From Adiantum capillus-veneris (lineage: Eukaryota; Streptophyta; Polypodiopsida; Polypodiales; Pteridaceae), in assembly GCA_014529385.2 (NCBI GenBank), contig CM043967.1:5283001-5347000 (forward strand): a stretch of DNA of 64,000 nucleotides. Direction: 5' to 3'. Both the position numbers and the translations under genes were made by a program. The notes below the pieces were generated by a model. That model was not told the DNA's origin. It saw only the letters and a list, made by a program, of their open reading frames with translations, and did no database searches. Positions 35,116-47,160 of this stretch are shown here, one piece after another; position 1 is the stretch's first letter, and each line of letters opens with the position of its first letter.

Positions 35116-35354
35116 AAAAAGTTAAAAATAAAACTGAAAAATGCAATTATACCTGCTTGCTCTATCACCTCTCGCTGTCAAGCTATAAATTGTAATGCGC
35201 TCCTTCGATCGAAGAAACTTTCGATTGAAGAAATCTTTTGATTATACGTTTTACAATGTATTATTTGAAAAAATGCTATATAATTCAAATAATACGTATA
35301 GTTTTCATTATATGACAATATAAATGCAACCCAAATCAGAATACGAGGGTGACA

Positions 35355-36200
35355 TGTTAGTAATAGTCTAAGCCATCAACACATTTTGAGCCCAATTTTG
35401 TAATTCCCTTTATTTTTGAAATAAAAATACCATTATGTCCAAAAATGTAATTTTGGTTAGTCTTAAAGAATCTGAAGTCAATAGTAAGGGCCATGAGATT
35501 TCAATTTGTAATTATTCCTATGTTATCTCTAGCTCTACCTACCAAGATTTGAGTATGTTTCACATTTAATTATTCCTATGTGCTCTCCAAACTCTACCTA
35601 CCTAGTTTTGAGTTTATTTTACATTTTGAAGCCTTTTGCTAAGGTATAAAAGAAGAATTTTGTAAACAAAACTTTACTATAGATTGAAGTTTATGGATAA
35701 TAAGTGCACGTACAGTCTTTGAGCACTGGGTATTCTCCTCTTCTTCTTGAGTTTGTAACTCCCTTGCAAATTGTCCATTTGAAGCAACACCTACTCCATT
35801 CCATTTGTAGGAGAAATCTCTACGTGACATTGTAAGTTTCTTGCAATGAATCTATGGTTTTTTGTAGCTAGTTCTTTTCTTATTTTGTTCATAACTCAAG
35901 CTTTACACATCCAAATCACATTTTATGCATAGGAGGGGCATTAGGACAACATTGAGCCATAGAGAACATTTTGGACCGAAAATAGTTAGGTCAAATTTGC
36001 CTTATAGATAATAAGGGCAATTTTGAAAAGTTGTCAGGAGGGGGAATTTGAGGCCATAGACATGTGTCTTTAGTCATAGTCTATCCATCCTATAAGTTTG
36101 GTCACATTTGGAACAAAATTGTGACATATGTCACTTAGGGGAGGGTGGTTTGGGAGTTTTAGGATCCCAAAATTTCTCGATGATGGCCTTGACACCTTGA
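35355..36200 (+). mobile_element. probable LTR remnant of the unrecognised-ORF element, copy 1
   Basis: Just after the hAT end the sequence TGTTAGTAATAG...GAGCCCAATTTTGTA resembles the LTR start at 56053 (TGTTAACCC...AAGCCCAATTTTGTA). A GGTATAAAAG TATA word followed by AATTTTTGTAA-like bases occurs at both (35644 and 56229). The copy has an internal ~75-bp duplication (ATTATTCCTATGT...CTCTACCTACC at 35510 and 35570). The 3' end is not defined. Confidence 0.45.
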
Positions 36201-37991
36201 TAGATGGCCCATTTATTAATTGATCAGGCTTCACAAACTTCTTGGAGTTCTTGCTTCTTGACTTTGAGTTGGGCGGGGGTCAAGGTCTCACTTATCCATA
36301 CTTTGGTGCCCTTGAGAAGTCATGCTTGTTGTAGAAGTGCTATACACGTATGTTTAGTCTTGAAGATGAAGATGCCTTGGTTGGTGCGATTGTCACGTTG
36401 AACTTTTCCAATTGTATCGGGTTGAACTCAATTGGGTGAATGTCTTGGTTGAGCTTGACTAGTGTCAAGGTGTAGTCATCGTTCTCTCCCCACCAAGTAG
36501 AGGGAAAGCCACCGATGCACACACACACACACACACACACACAGAGAAAGAGGAATTTGGAACGTCAAAGACCACGAGAATGTGAACTTGCAGGCCATAT
36601 TGGCAATGGTGCCACGCCCTTGCGTTTGTCAAGTCTCTTAAAGGAAATCCTCTTTGTTTCTCAATGCAAAAGCTATGCTTCAAAGCTAGTGCTATCACAA
36701 TTTTGGGAACCCCTCATTGGCCACAAAGCTTCCTCTCCCTGGCAATGCATGCTGCACAAAAAGGCCGCAATGGTGGAGAAAATGCCCTTCAAGGTTAGTT
36801 CCACTCATGAGGAGTTTTGCTTGTCTAGATAAGGTGGCGTGTTCGGTGAACCTCTGTCCGGACGATGCAGATGAATTGGACAAACAAGTGGACAATGCAT
36901 CATCTCAATGGGCCTTTGCAAAGATTTGAATACCTTAAGGATGACTATGAATTAGAGCAATCTTGGAGTCAGAGACTGAAGGTGATAAAGCTCAACCCAC
37001 TATGCAAGATTTTGTTCCTGGCTATGCGACAAAAGGTGGAGTGGGTTGGACGCATGTGGATGGCCTTGCCCAAGAAGAATCGAGTAAGGTAGGTGATGTA
37101 GATTATGAGGAGTGGACAACTCTCATAGAAACATCAGGACCATCTACATTGGTAGATGGCCGAGCTCTGATCATGGCCGCTTTCTTAAGGCTCAACTTGG
37201 GACTATATCCTTCCATGGGACGATGTAATCGCTCTCAAGATGTTGTAATCAGGAAAAAATATATATTGACGACGATGATATTGGAAATTTGCTAGTAGTT
37301 GGGTTGGGATGTCTCACTTGGATGACTTTGGGTAAGGAAAGTGGATGAACACGGTTTTGCTCATGGTCTTGGTTAGAGTGTGAAGATGAAGAAAGAATAG
37401 TCATCAACAAAAAGCATCTTGATATGTATTTTGTTTCCATGGAAAAACGGGTCAAGTATTTTGAGCCAATTGCTGCAACTGACACTCTTGTCTTTTGTGC
37501 TAGTCAGGAGGGGAGGGATTACAGGTGAAGCCGGTGCTACAATACTCAAAGTGAGCAGGGCATTGATGTGGTTTGAACCATCTTGGCAAAAAGTTTTGAA
37601 ACAAGTGGGTATGCGGACAAGAGATCCCCATATGGTTGAGAGGAAGAAGGAAAGTCATGTAGAAGCTTCCAGTGGGTCAAGAGGTGAAAGTATTTTAGGG
37701 AGCTACAACTTGTAGTTACGCTGAGAGGAGATTTAAAATTTCTCCTTTTTGAAATCTAAAGACCATTTATCAATTGATGGTCAAGTTGTTGAATCAATGT
37801 GAAGAAAGAGGAAGGTGCTTAAATCAATGATTAAGCGACCTTTGAAGGCCTACAAATAAGCCTTCATGACATGGGGTTTTGGGTTGGTGTTGTCATTCTA
37901 TGGTTGTTCTTAGGAGTAACTTGATATCACAGTCATAGAGTGGTATTTTTAACAATATATTAATTCAAAATGATAGAAAGATAATATTTGG

Positions 37992-38029
<38 letters not shown>

Positions 38030-39690
38030 TAAAACAAGATGTTAAGTATAGGAGGGAGAAATTGGAGCAAGAAGCAATTTATCAAATTATCTAGAAGGAA
38101 AATGCGACCTCTAGCACTCCTCGATAGCAAATGGTGGCCATATCTACACAATCACTAGCTCAACTTCTTTAGAAACATGAAGTAAAGAAGGCTTCAAACA
38201 AAGCCTAAGTGCAAGTAAGAAAGGTGATATCTGAAGAAATTTTGTATATGAAAAAATTCAAGAAAGTAGAGAAGGATGTAGAAGGTGGAAACCAGTCCTT
38301 AGAGATCCCTGGATGATGGGTATCTCTAAGTATTTACCTAGAAGGCATTCAAGTTACCTAGTGGAGTTACCACCAATTACTTGACACCGGGGGGGGGTCA
38401 CTATATGTAAAACCTCTAAATCACATGCCTTCCAAGGACTATTTATTAAACCCCTTGGCTGTGAATTTTTCACTATTAAAAGGGACCCTTTTCCTATTCA
38501 ATTTGTAGTTATTTTTTCAAGATCATTTTTACAAAACCCTTTTGTATGTCAAATTGTGAAAAAATTAAGAATAAATAATCCCTACTATTGAACCCACGTG
38601 ATAGGAATTTGTTATTGTAATGACCCCCCCCCCCCCCCCCCCCCCCCCCAAGCTCGACATTGTATGGCTGTTTTGATCAATCAAAGCCCGGTCCCAACAC
38701 TTATAAATAGGCCCTAGCTTAAAAGACCTTTATAAGGTTAACAATATGTTCACACACCCTTGGCCGCCCAAGTTTGTGCTACCCTAACAATTGCCCCCCC
38801 TTATGCCAAACTTTGGCACCATTATCATCATCATACATCCCCTTCAACTAAGCTCCTCAATCTCATGACATAATAAGTTTTTGGTATACTCACCAACCGT
38901 GAGTTTTAGATTTTCTCACAACCTGGTGCTACTTATGAGCTACCATCATGCAGGGTTTTTGGTTTACTCCCAAACCTCAAGTTTAGGTTACCCATTAACC
39001 TTATGAGACTGGGACACAAAAGACATGGGGCTTTGCATTGCAAAGGTCTTACCGCCTACTCATTCTCATGCCAAGGCATTGTCTAATCGCGTTTCATTGT
39101 TTATCACAATTATATTCGTGATTACAATTACAATAATGGGGGGTTTCTCTAATTAAGCTTACATCATCACATTCTTTGTCAATGAGATTCAACATGCATT
39201 CTCTAACAGTAGTGTGAACATCCTCTTCAGTAAATAAGGCCATAGTTATTTTGATGTGATCAAAGAAAAACTTAATAAAAATAATTGAAAATTGGTATGT
39301 CATTGTGTGTGTATGTGTGTGTGTTTGCCGTTGCTAGCGTCTATAGGCGTATATAACGGCGAAGAGCTGGGAGCCTACATTGACAACATTCTTGGCTAGT
39401 AGCTCTAGCGTGACACAGTCCAGGGCACCAAGGAGTAATGGCGATAGCAATAGCTGGCCTCGCCAGCTCTACACTCAGAAGGAAAGCTCGCTGTAGCAAA
39501 GATGGTGGGGCCGTTACCTTACCCATCGTGGTAGCATCTAGCATGCTGTCTCTCTCATCTTTTGCTTTGATGATGAAATTTTGCACATACACTATACCAA
39601 AGAAGCCCCAAAGGTGGATTATGGATGCGATTTGTGCTACAATTTCCACACTTTCTAAAAAGCTGAGGTCATCTAGGCAAGGTCTCCAAT
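36201..39690. other. unassigned sequence with (CA)n, (GA)n and C26 tracts
   Basis: Several 60-110 codon frames (36340-36540 minus, 36515-37295 plus, 37419-37715 plus) have complex composition, but I recognise no domain. They may be parts of a decayed retroelement ORF. Simple repeats are (CA)n at 36516-36541, (GA)n at 37994-38025 and C26 at 38624-38649. After the C tract, a stretch with CTTATAAATAGGCCC (38701-38715) looks like a TATA region of an LTR, but no partner was found. Confidence 0.45.
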
Positions 39691-39699
39691 GAGCCGTCC

Positions 39700-40208
39700 A
39701 GCAAGGGTTTAGCAGGTCATCAACTCTAGGGATAGGAAACATATTCTTAATGGTAATCTTATTTAAAGCCCAGTAGTTGATACACATATGAAAGGTTCCA
39801 TTTTTAACAAGAGGTAGGGGCTCCGTATGGTGAAATACTAGGTCTAATAAGTCCTTGGTCAAGTAAGTCTATGATATGGTTTTGTATCTCCCTATGAGCG
39901 GTTGGGTTTAAACAATAGGGTGCACTACATGGACATTCACTACTGGGGATAATATTAGTTATATGGCCTTCAGGGCATGATGGTGGTATTCTAGGAGGTA
40001 AATCGTGCATAAAACAATCTTTAAATTGTGAGAGAAAGTCATCGTATGAAGAGAGATGTGGAGTTTCAGTTTTAGCACATAGTTGGTTTACAAGCACTAT
40101 GTATGTTTTTCCCTTGGCTTCAAATTGCTCATTTGGCGTGAGTGTGAGAAAGAAGTGGAGATTTTTGATATTCAAGGATTTCTTGGATGGAGTACATTTT
40201 TTTTTCAT
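39700..40208 (-). pseudogene. Ty3/gypsy reverse transcriptase N-terminal fragment
   Basis: Minus-strand frames give the classic start of the gypsy RT: CPCSAPYCLNPTAHREIQ, IIDLLDQGLIRPSISPYGAP, a frameshift, then KNGTFHMCINYWALNKITIK and FPIPRVDDLL. Here similarity stops at about 39715, before the RT motif A aspartate. The upstream linker (FLSQFKDCFMHDLPPRIPP) is also typical. It is a small truncated fragment with one frame break. What lies beyond (39341-39700, a run of nearly open frame) does not look like RT, so a deletion or another insertion joins there. Confidence 0.88.
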
Positions 40209-40209
40209 G

Positions 40210-41160
40210 GGTGAGATTCATTGTGCGTGTTTTGTAATTGATTGGTGGGATAAATTCATGTCAAATAGGCATCCCCAAATTCATATCAATACCATGCACT
40301 AGTGCGACTAGAAATGTAAAAATCAACTAGCACAATCTCTAATTGTCTCTTCTATCTTTTGTTTGAAGCTGTAGATTTGTAGCATTATATTGTGTTTGAT
40401 TCTTGTTTAAGAAAATGATGCAACAAAGCTCTGGGATAGGGTTTGAAGCCTAGGGGATCAACCATGGAAAACTTAACATACCACCTAAGTGCAAGGAAGA
40501 GGGGTTTGTCAAAAGTCTAGATAATTATATAAGTTAGGGGTAGACCCCCAATAATTTCCCCTTCTAAAATTATAAGTGGGGTGGGGAAGGGGAAAGAAGG
40601 AGAAGAGATACGGATGTATTGGAAGGAGAAGAGCATATACTCCCTCTATGAAGTCTAGTAATAATATCTATCCTTATTGACACATAAAGATTGAGTTTGG
40701 TGAATACATCAAAGACTAATATTTCTAGCACAATATTGTAATTTCCATGTGATGTCAATTGAAATTTAGTCTTTGATATTACAAAATGTAGAACTTTTCA
40801 CATAAGTCAAGTCAAGTTTACAGACACTCACATGCTACCATTTAGAATTACCAAGTGAGTACTATTTTATTTTTGCTCTCTCTTATGGTGTTACGTTATT
40901 TGAGGCTCGAGAATAAGAAGAATTTCATCAAGGTATACTAACATAAACTAATTTGAAAGTGCATTTTACACAATAAATTTAGCCATATTGTGTTTTCAAA
41001 GAGCCATACAAAATCATATGTGTAAAATTGGGTTATAATGATTTTTTCACTACAAATTTTATGAACATAAGAAGGGGAGTCATAATTACCATGTAAAAGT
41101 ATAAATAGGGTGTAATTGTATTGAATATTTCTTTGCGTTGTTTCATGCATTGGTTTATAT
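40210..41160. other. unassigned AT-rich sequence left of hAT 2
   Basis: No coding signal. This is the probable flank or left end of hAT 2, whose outer edge I could not locate. Confidence 0.4.
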
Positions 41161-41605
41161 AGAGAGTGCATTGTGTATTATGAAAGATTGTTAGTGCATG
41201 ACATGACCAATCATAGATATTATTGCTTTCGTGTGTGCTTTGTAAATAAGTGACATCGTTTCAGTGTAGAAGTTGATTATTCTTTGTAGCATTTGAAGTT
41301 AGATGTGTCTTATAGTTTGCAAATTGAAGAGGATGCATAAATAATCATCATAATAATAATTACATTGAGAAATTCATAGCATTGTTGTATTTATCATGTC
41401 GTGTAGAGAGTGCATTGCAATGTGTATGTTTGCTCACAACATATGTGATCGATATGTGGATTGACTAGAGTGCATTGCAAATCTCATATTGTGTAGATTT
41501 GATTAATTTCTTAGTGATTGTTTTTTTAATATATATTGAAAAGAACAAAAATGTTCTAAAAAGTGAACATCTAATTCTTATGCCTTCAATTTTAAATTAA
41601 AAGCA

Positions 41606-43772
41606 ATGGGACAAAATGTCGGCACAAGTGGTACGAAGAAGCCAAAGAATAAAAAAGCCCCTGGCAAAGAGTGGGATTATGCTCAGAACATATGCGGTCG
41701 ATATATGGAGTGGCAATGTAACTTTTGCTTCACAAAAAAATCAAGCAGTGCACCACGTATTAGGGACCATTTTTTCGGTAGCATTAAAAAGAATTGTAGG
41801 AAATATGAACATCTTCAGGTACCTACAATTGCAAAGTATTTGAGAGAAGAGCTCACCAAAAATGATGGCGAGAGACAACATATATATAGCTCTGTTATGG
41901 ATGCAAGTCAAGAGCAGTGAGAGACAAATATTAACTCTGTTGATCCTGTGGTGACACCAACTAACGTTGGAGAATAGCCTACGCAGGGAGAGGAAATGTC
42001 AAGGAGCACTCCTTTTAAGCGTCACAATGAAGGTGGACTTGGTCAAATATGTCAAAAATCATTGCATCAAAGCTTTTGGATACTGTCCCTAGAAGAAGCA
42101 GAAACTGCACTCGCCAAAGCGATTAATTCACTGCAAGTGCTCTGGTCATGGTAGACAACAATCATTGGAAGGCCGCTTGGAAGAAAATTAATGAGTTTGG
42201 CCCAGGATTTTCATCTTTTTTTTTATCACACGATACAAAATGTTCTCTTGGACAAACATTACATCGAAGTCAAAGAGCATGTTGCCAAAATAATACTTGG
42301 GAATATTTCAATTTCAAGCTGCACAATTGTGAGTGATGGTTGGTCAAATGTTCAAAGAAGACCATTAATCAATGTAATGCTGGTTTGTCCAAGGGGAGAA
42401 ACGTTCATAAAGGCGATTGACAATTCCGGTGCAATTAAAAGTGACAAATATATTTTTGAGGTCTTGATTAATGTAATTAAAGAAATCAAAGCTGAACATG
42501 TTGTTCAAGTAGTCATGGACAACGCAAAAAACTGTAAAAACGCTAGCAAATTAATAAAGAGGTGCTTCCACAAAATTTTGCCAATAATTGTAATATGCAC
42601 ACCTTAAACTTGGTGCTGAAGGATTGGTACACTAGTGAAGAAACCACATGGTAAGCCAAAATAATTGGCAAAGCGTGCCAAGTTGTGAAATTTATCTTAA
42701 AACGATAAAGAGTGCTCGATTAGTACAGAACGTGCATGTCAATGATGTTTAAACTTCCTGCTAAAACTTGGTTTTGCACTCATTTTTATACATTGAAATC
42801 ACTTCTCCGTAATAAGTGCACTGTGATTAACACTTTCAATTGCACGGCCTTTGACGAATGGCAACTTGAGCATAAAGAAGAAGTGAAAGAGAAAATTACA
42901 TGTCTACATTGCTCTATAAACAAGGCTGCTTGGTGGAGGAGTGTAATGGATGCATAACATGTAATGATGCCCGTTATGTTCGTGATTCGCAACCTTGATC
43001 AGAAGGCACCAAATTTATGGGCAAAGTGTGGATGACATGGTGGTCAATCCTGAGGAGCTAAAAGAATCTGTAGTAGAGAAGGAGTGGCACTACCATTCTT
43101 TGGTAAACAACGAAGAATTTTGGCCAAGTATCTTCATGCAAGATGGAAGAGCGCTCTGATGCAACCTTGATCAGAAGGTACCAAATTTATGGTCAAAGTG
43201 TGGATGACATGGTGGTCAATTTTGAGGAGCTAAAAGAGTCTGTAGTAGAGAAGGAGTGGCACTACCATTCTTTGGTAAACAACGAAGAATTTTGGCCAAG
43301 TATCTTCATGCAAGATGGAAGAGCGCTCATAGTCCACTCCATACAGTGGCTTAGATGCTCAATCTAGAGTATTGGAATTTAGATATGATGTCCAATACAA
43401 AGGTGGTCAACGATTTCTATCACGTGATCAACACGTTCTACTCCATTGTTCAGGACCAAATTGATTTGTATCAAAAGAATGAGTGCATTTATATTAAAAG
43501 AAAGTACTTTTGCGAATGATTTTGTTCAATCAATGGCAAAAGAGCAACCTGCATGGATGTGGTGGATGATGAATGGTGGAGAGCATTACTCAACCTTACG
43601 TCCGCTTGCAATGAAAGTACTAGCACCATGTGCAACAAACTCAAGTTCAGAGAGAAATTGGAGTATGTATGTTCATAGCACTATTTGCAACAGATTATTA
43701 GTCCACAGAGCTAAAAAATTAGTATATATGGTTTGCAACAAAAAGATATTACATCACACCCAAAAGTGCTAG
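41606..43772 (+). pseudogene. hAT transposase (BED finger, DUF659, dimerisation domain), broken
   Basis: The frame from ATG 41606 begins with a BED zinc finger (MEWQCNFCFTKKSSSAPRIR, then HFFG and C). After a gap, DUF659 follows at 42191-42607 (CTIVSDGWSNVQRRPLINVM, then VVQVVMDNAKNCKNASKL) and the dimerisation domain at 43446-43772 (NSSSERNWSMYVHSTICNRL). Both visible acidic motifs (SDGW and MDNA) keep their aspartates. Stops and shifts break the frame between 41920 and 42190 and between 42610 and 43440. The middle contains a 171-bp tandem duplication, which itself disrupts the frame. It encodes a cut-and-paste transposase remnant related in layout to hAT 1, but the sequence is clearly a different subfamily. 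Confidence 0.9.
42989..43332 (+). repeat. 171-bp tandem duplication inside the hAT 2 transposase
   Basis: The block CAACCTTGATCAGAAGG...GGAAGAGCGCTC is present at about 42989-43157 and again at 43160-43332, with only a few substitutions. The encoded words (SVDDMVVNFEELKESVVEKE) therefore appear twice. It is a recent local duplication in an already broken gene. Confidence 0.9.
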
Positions 43773-44077
43773 CTACGAGAAGGAAATGCCAATTTGATTG
43801 TATGATTGTCCAAACAAAGACAAAGAAGAGTTCAATGTTGGTGTATCTTAATGCACTATAGAAAAAATTGAAGAGAATCTGATAATATATGTGGAAGTTG
43901 AATTAGAAGAAGACCCACAACACTCAGACTTAGAACCGGTTAACAACTTCAAAGATTGAATATAGCTTGAGACTAGAATAAAGATTGTGTCAAAAACCAT
44001 TATGAAAGAGCATGTATTTAATGTGTTTTGATCATATACAATGCTTCATAGTAGCGATTGTACATAGTCTGTCGATC

Positions 44078-44946
44078 TCAATTGTTATGCTCAGAACCTG
44101 TATCTTTGTCACCAAATAGATTTCTAATTGTGCTAGGTGTATCTTGGCGGGCTTTCTTGAATTTATACTCATTTGCCATGCCAACTATATAATATATTCC
44201 TTGTGGAATATCTTGTGAACAGATTGCACATTGGCTACTATTTTGTATTAAATGAATTAAATAGACGAGGTTATAATAATGACCATATGTCAATGTATAT
44301 CCACTCCATCCATCAAAATTCTTGTAACAAAGTGGACATTGGGAAGATGAAGATGCACTCGAAGCAGCAAGGGAACCAACTCTGAATGCAGGACAAGGTG
44401 ACTAATGTGTGTCCCTTGTACATGCAGAGGATTCACTCGTTGTCTCAGATTTTGAACATCTTGGCTTAAGAAATTAATACTTTTCTCCATCCGGACCTGT
44501 GATGGTTGGGGTGTTTGGGTGGCTATAGACATTCGTGTTACTTCTGCATCTTTGTCTGCCATTTGTATCGTGTAAATATCTTTCTCCTTTTTTAATTGTA
44601 GGTCGATCCCTTCAACTATCAATGTGAGCTCATCTCAGGTGAAAGTGGCACAACTCTCTCTGATATCATGGGTGGCAACAATTGTCTCCTTCGATGAAAA
44701 GTCTACTGGTCGTTGTTGCACAAAATGAACATACAATATTTTTGCAAAATATAACGCTCAATTTGCATTGTGTAGTGGATGGCCATAAACTTCCAAGTAG
44801 ATATCTTTCCATTGCATGTGGTTTGGATTTGCCCATTTTGATAATCGTCGAGCAGTGCACGTCACTTGCTGTGCTGACATATCGTGCGCTAGAGATTTCA
44901 TGCACTGAAATGCATTAACAGTCACTTGCTGTTGATCATTTGACAT
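44078..44946 (-). pseudogene. coiled-coil plus RING-like protein downstream of the kinase in hAT 2
   Basis: Minus-strand frame 44946-44758 (ARRLSKWANPNHMQWKDIYL, YGHPLHNAN) continues past a stop as ALYFAKILYVHFVQQRPVDF. After a second stop comes a charged helical part (LIVEGIDLQLKKEKDIYTIQ). A frameshift near 44400 leads to SSSSQCPLCYKNFDGW, then LTYGHYYNLVYL and SQCAICSQDI, ending at 44078. The CxxC...GH...CxxC pattern is RING-like, but the cysteines expected before GH and a few residues after it are tyrosines, so zinc binding is doubtful. It follows the kinase on the same strand and could be its 3' exons or a separate protein. I do not recognise the full family. Confidence 0.45.
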
Positions 44947-45380
44947 CGATTGGGTTCTTTATTGGACATAGTATCTTAGAGCTGCAATGGACAAATAGAA
45001 AAATATTCAATATCTTTGACAAAATATATTCTCACCATTTCGCAATCTCACAGATACACAAAGACAACAGTCTCGTCCACTACACAACACACCGTAGGTC
45101 CCTTCAATCAAATCACAATTGATGCAAAGAAACCACAAGACAAATGACTAAAGATAATTTATCCGATTGAAATACAAGACAATTGAAAATATTGAACTAC
45201 AAGATAATTTACTAGAGACATATAGATTCAAATATACTTCAAATGACTCAATGAGGTGAACCACCCCAAACGCAGATAATAATAGACTTCAATACAAATA
45301 AAATACCCAGACAACAAGAAAAATATACAACACAAAAATGTTCAGGCGGGTAAAAAGATGGCGCCAAGTTCAACAAGCAA

Positions 45381-46606
45381 TCACTGGACAGGATTAGGGT
45401 CTACGTTTAAATGCTCTTTGAAAAAGATCAAAACATTTGATGTGATTCTTCTAGCTTCCTGCTCTCTTAACTTTACCCAACAGTCTATTTGTATCTGAAT
45501 GGCCCTCATGACATCTTGATCGGGGTGGTAAAATACTTCTTCTTGGGGAAATAAACTTTCTTAGCTGCACTCCAAAAGTCTATCAACATGCCAAATAGGT
45601 ATCCTAATGCATAAATGTCGCTTGATTTTGTGTACGCATTTGTGCCTCGTGGATCATATATTTTTGGAGCAACCCACGGTCGCTTTGCAATCTCTCCTTC
45701 CCCTGCTTTCTGTGCCTCCAAAACTGCAGGGTCCGACTCTCCGCTTGGATGCAAATAATTATTTGATACGTGCTTCACTGGCGTTCTAAGCATCATGCCC
45801 CAATCAATGATGCCAACATGGGGCTTATTTGCACGAGTAAAGTCCAACATTATGTTGAAAGGATGCAGGTCGCTGTGCACTATACCAGCTGAGTGAGCAA
45901 CCACAATGCCATCAATTAAAGCGTGTAAGATTGTTGGCATCATCTCAATCACTACTTTGATCCGTACAGTCTCTATCTCTGGTAAGTGTTGATTTTTTTG
46001 TGGTAGTGACCTCCAACTGTGTTGTAGCCTGTGCATGTGGTGTCTGAACGATTCGTGGGTTAATGGCAAGTGGCACATCATGTCTCCCAAGGTGTCCCCA
46101 TTGTAGTATGGAAAGATTGTGATCCAAGGAGCTTCAGTGGTAAATCCAATGCATCTTACAATGGAGGGGTGAAGCGTTTGCACTCCTTGCTCTATTTGAA
46201 AGCTATCAAATTTTGCCTCACTCCCTCCCTTGTATCATTTTCCCACATATGTGATGTGCTCTAGAAAGAAAGAGATGCCTTTAATGGTGTATAATGTGCA
46301 CACACCAAAAGAGCCTGCTCCAACCCTTGTACCTTCTACTAGGGCCTTGTCAAAAATGCCAATTAGATGAGTGCACTTGGAATTCAATGTGGTGCGCATG
46401 ATTGTGACGGTGCTGTTGGCATCTGATTGGCCCCTCACAGTCGCTTGTGCATCTTGGGTCATCTTCAATCTCTTAGATAAAAAAGCTTGGTCTTGAGCTT
46501 TCACCACTTCATCTTGACCTTCTGTTCCTCCCATAATTTTCCTCAGAGCTCTAATTTTGCCATATCGCAGGTGGGAGGGATATCTTCCTGTAAGTCTCTC
46601 CAACAA
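45381..46606 (-). pseudogene. protein-kinase-like gene inside hAT 2, convergent to the transposase
   Basis: The minus-strand frame from 46606 contains a glycine loop VGAGSFGV (46320-46300). The frame then breaks, or a very short intron ends at TTTCTAG (about 46260). It resumes as REGVRQNFDSFQIEQGVQTL (HPSIVRCIGF). The catalytic loop HSDLHPFNIML (about 45875) keeps the Asp and Asn, GIIDWGM stands for DFG and keeps its Asp, RPWVAPKIY stands for the APE segment, and SSDIYALGYLFGML is subdomain IX. A frameshift near 45540 leads to the last helices (DCWVKLREQEARRI) and a stop at 45381. A clear VAIK lysine was not seen. This is a nearly complete Ser/Thr-type kinase domain. Its closest relative in the window is the remnant in hAT 1. 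Confidence 0.8.
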
Positions 46607-47160
46607 ACTTTCATATTGTCCAACATTGTCCTAACCTTGTGGTGGGGGTCAAATTCACGAATCCCTATTGGATTTAGCAACTCATAATGGCCTTCACCTT
46701 CCAGCCTACGCTATGTTTTCTCCCATATAGTGCTAGTGAGGTATTTAATGAAGAGGTCAGTTTCACTAATCTGTTGTATGCGACCATCTTCACATGAAGA
46801 TATTGCCAAAATACATTCTTTTTGAATGGCACTCATAATAATTTTCTTTTGATCTGGCGTCATTTTAGCATTGGACAATAAAACAACATATCATTTACAA
46901 TTTCATGGGTGCACATTGCACTAACACTAGTTTAGATAAACTAACCATGACTTGAAGACTTTAAGAAATGCGCACAATTATATTGATACACATTAGAAAC
47001 AAATTTCACTTTAAAATGCAATGTTTACTTGTGCAACATACAGAGCAAACAAGTAGCTTTTAAGAACTTTATCCAGATCAAACAATACAAGTTAAAAACC
47101 TAAAACGTTCAATATATTGTGAATTTATTACTTATATTTTGCACGTTGCACTCTCACGCT

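Larger units (their letters stand above)
27923..35330 (+). mobile_element. hAT-superfamily transposon 1, ~7.4 kb, carrying transposase and a convergent kinase-like gene
   Basis: The proposed ends are GTTGCATTATA at 27923 and its counterpart TATAAATGCAAC ending at 35330. Both ends are followed inward by similar AT-rich words (TATTATACG/CGTATAAT) and by a GAAGAAA...TCGATTGAAG block. Inside lie two fields of subterminal repeats, a hAT transposase remnant on the plus strand and a protein-kinase remnant on the minus strand. CAAATCA-like words occur near both ends, but an exact 8-bp target duplication is not clear, so the edges are approximate. LTR-element sequence appears on both sides, suggesting a nested insertion. 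Confidence 0.65.
41165..47160 (+). mobile_element. hAT-superfamily transposon 2 carrying transposase and a convergent kinase/RING-like gene set
   Basis: The core is defined by the transposase on the plus strand and the kinase-like gene on the minus strand. A shared subterminal word brackets them: AGAGTGCATTGC on the left (41165, 41406, 41470) and its reverse complement GCAACGTGCA/GCAATGTGCAC on the right (about 46912 and 47143, followed by ACTAACACTAG/ACTCTCACGCTAG). True terminal inverted repeats were not identified, so the span is a minimum estimate. Confidence 0.55.

Noticed and set aside
36340-37295. Possible host gene with acidic and proline-free text
   Set aside because: Frames are short, shift repeatedly and match no family I know. 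Left as unassigned.
39341-39690. Continuation of the gypsy RT beyond VDDLL
   Set aside because: The open frame continues, but the text loses all RT motifs, so the similarity ends at about 39715.
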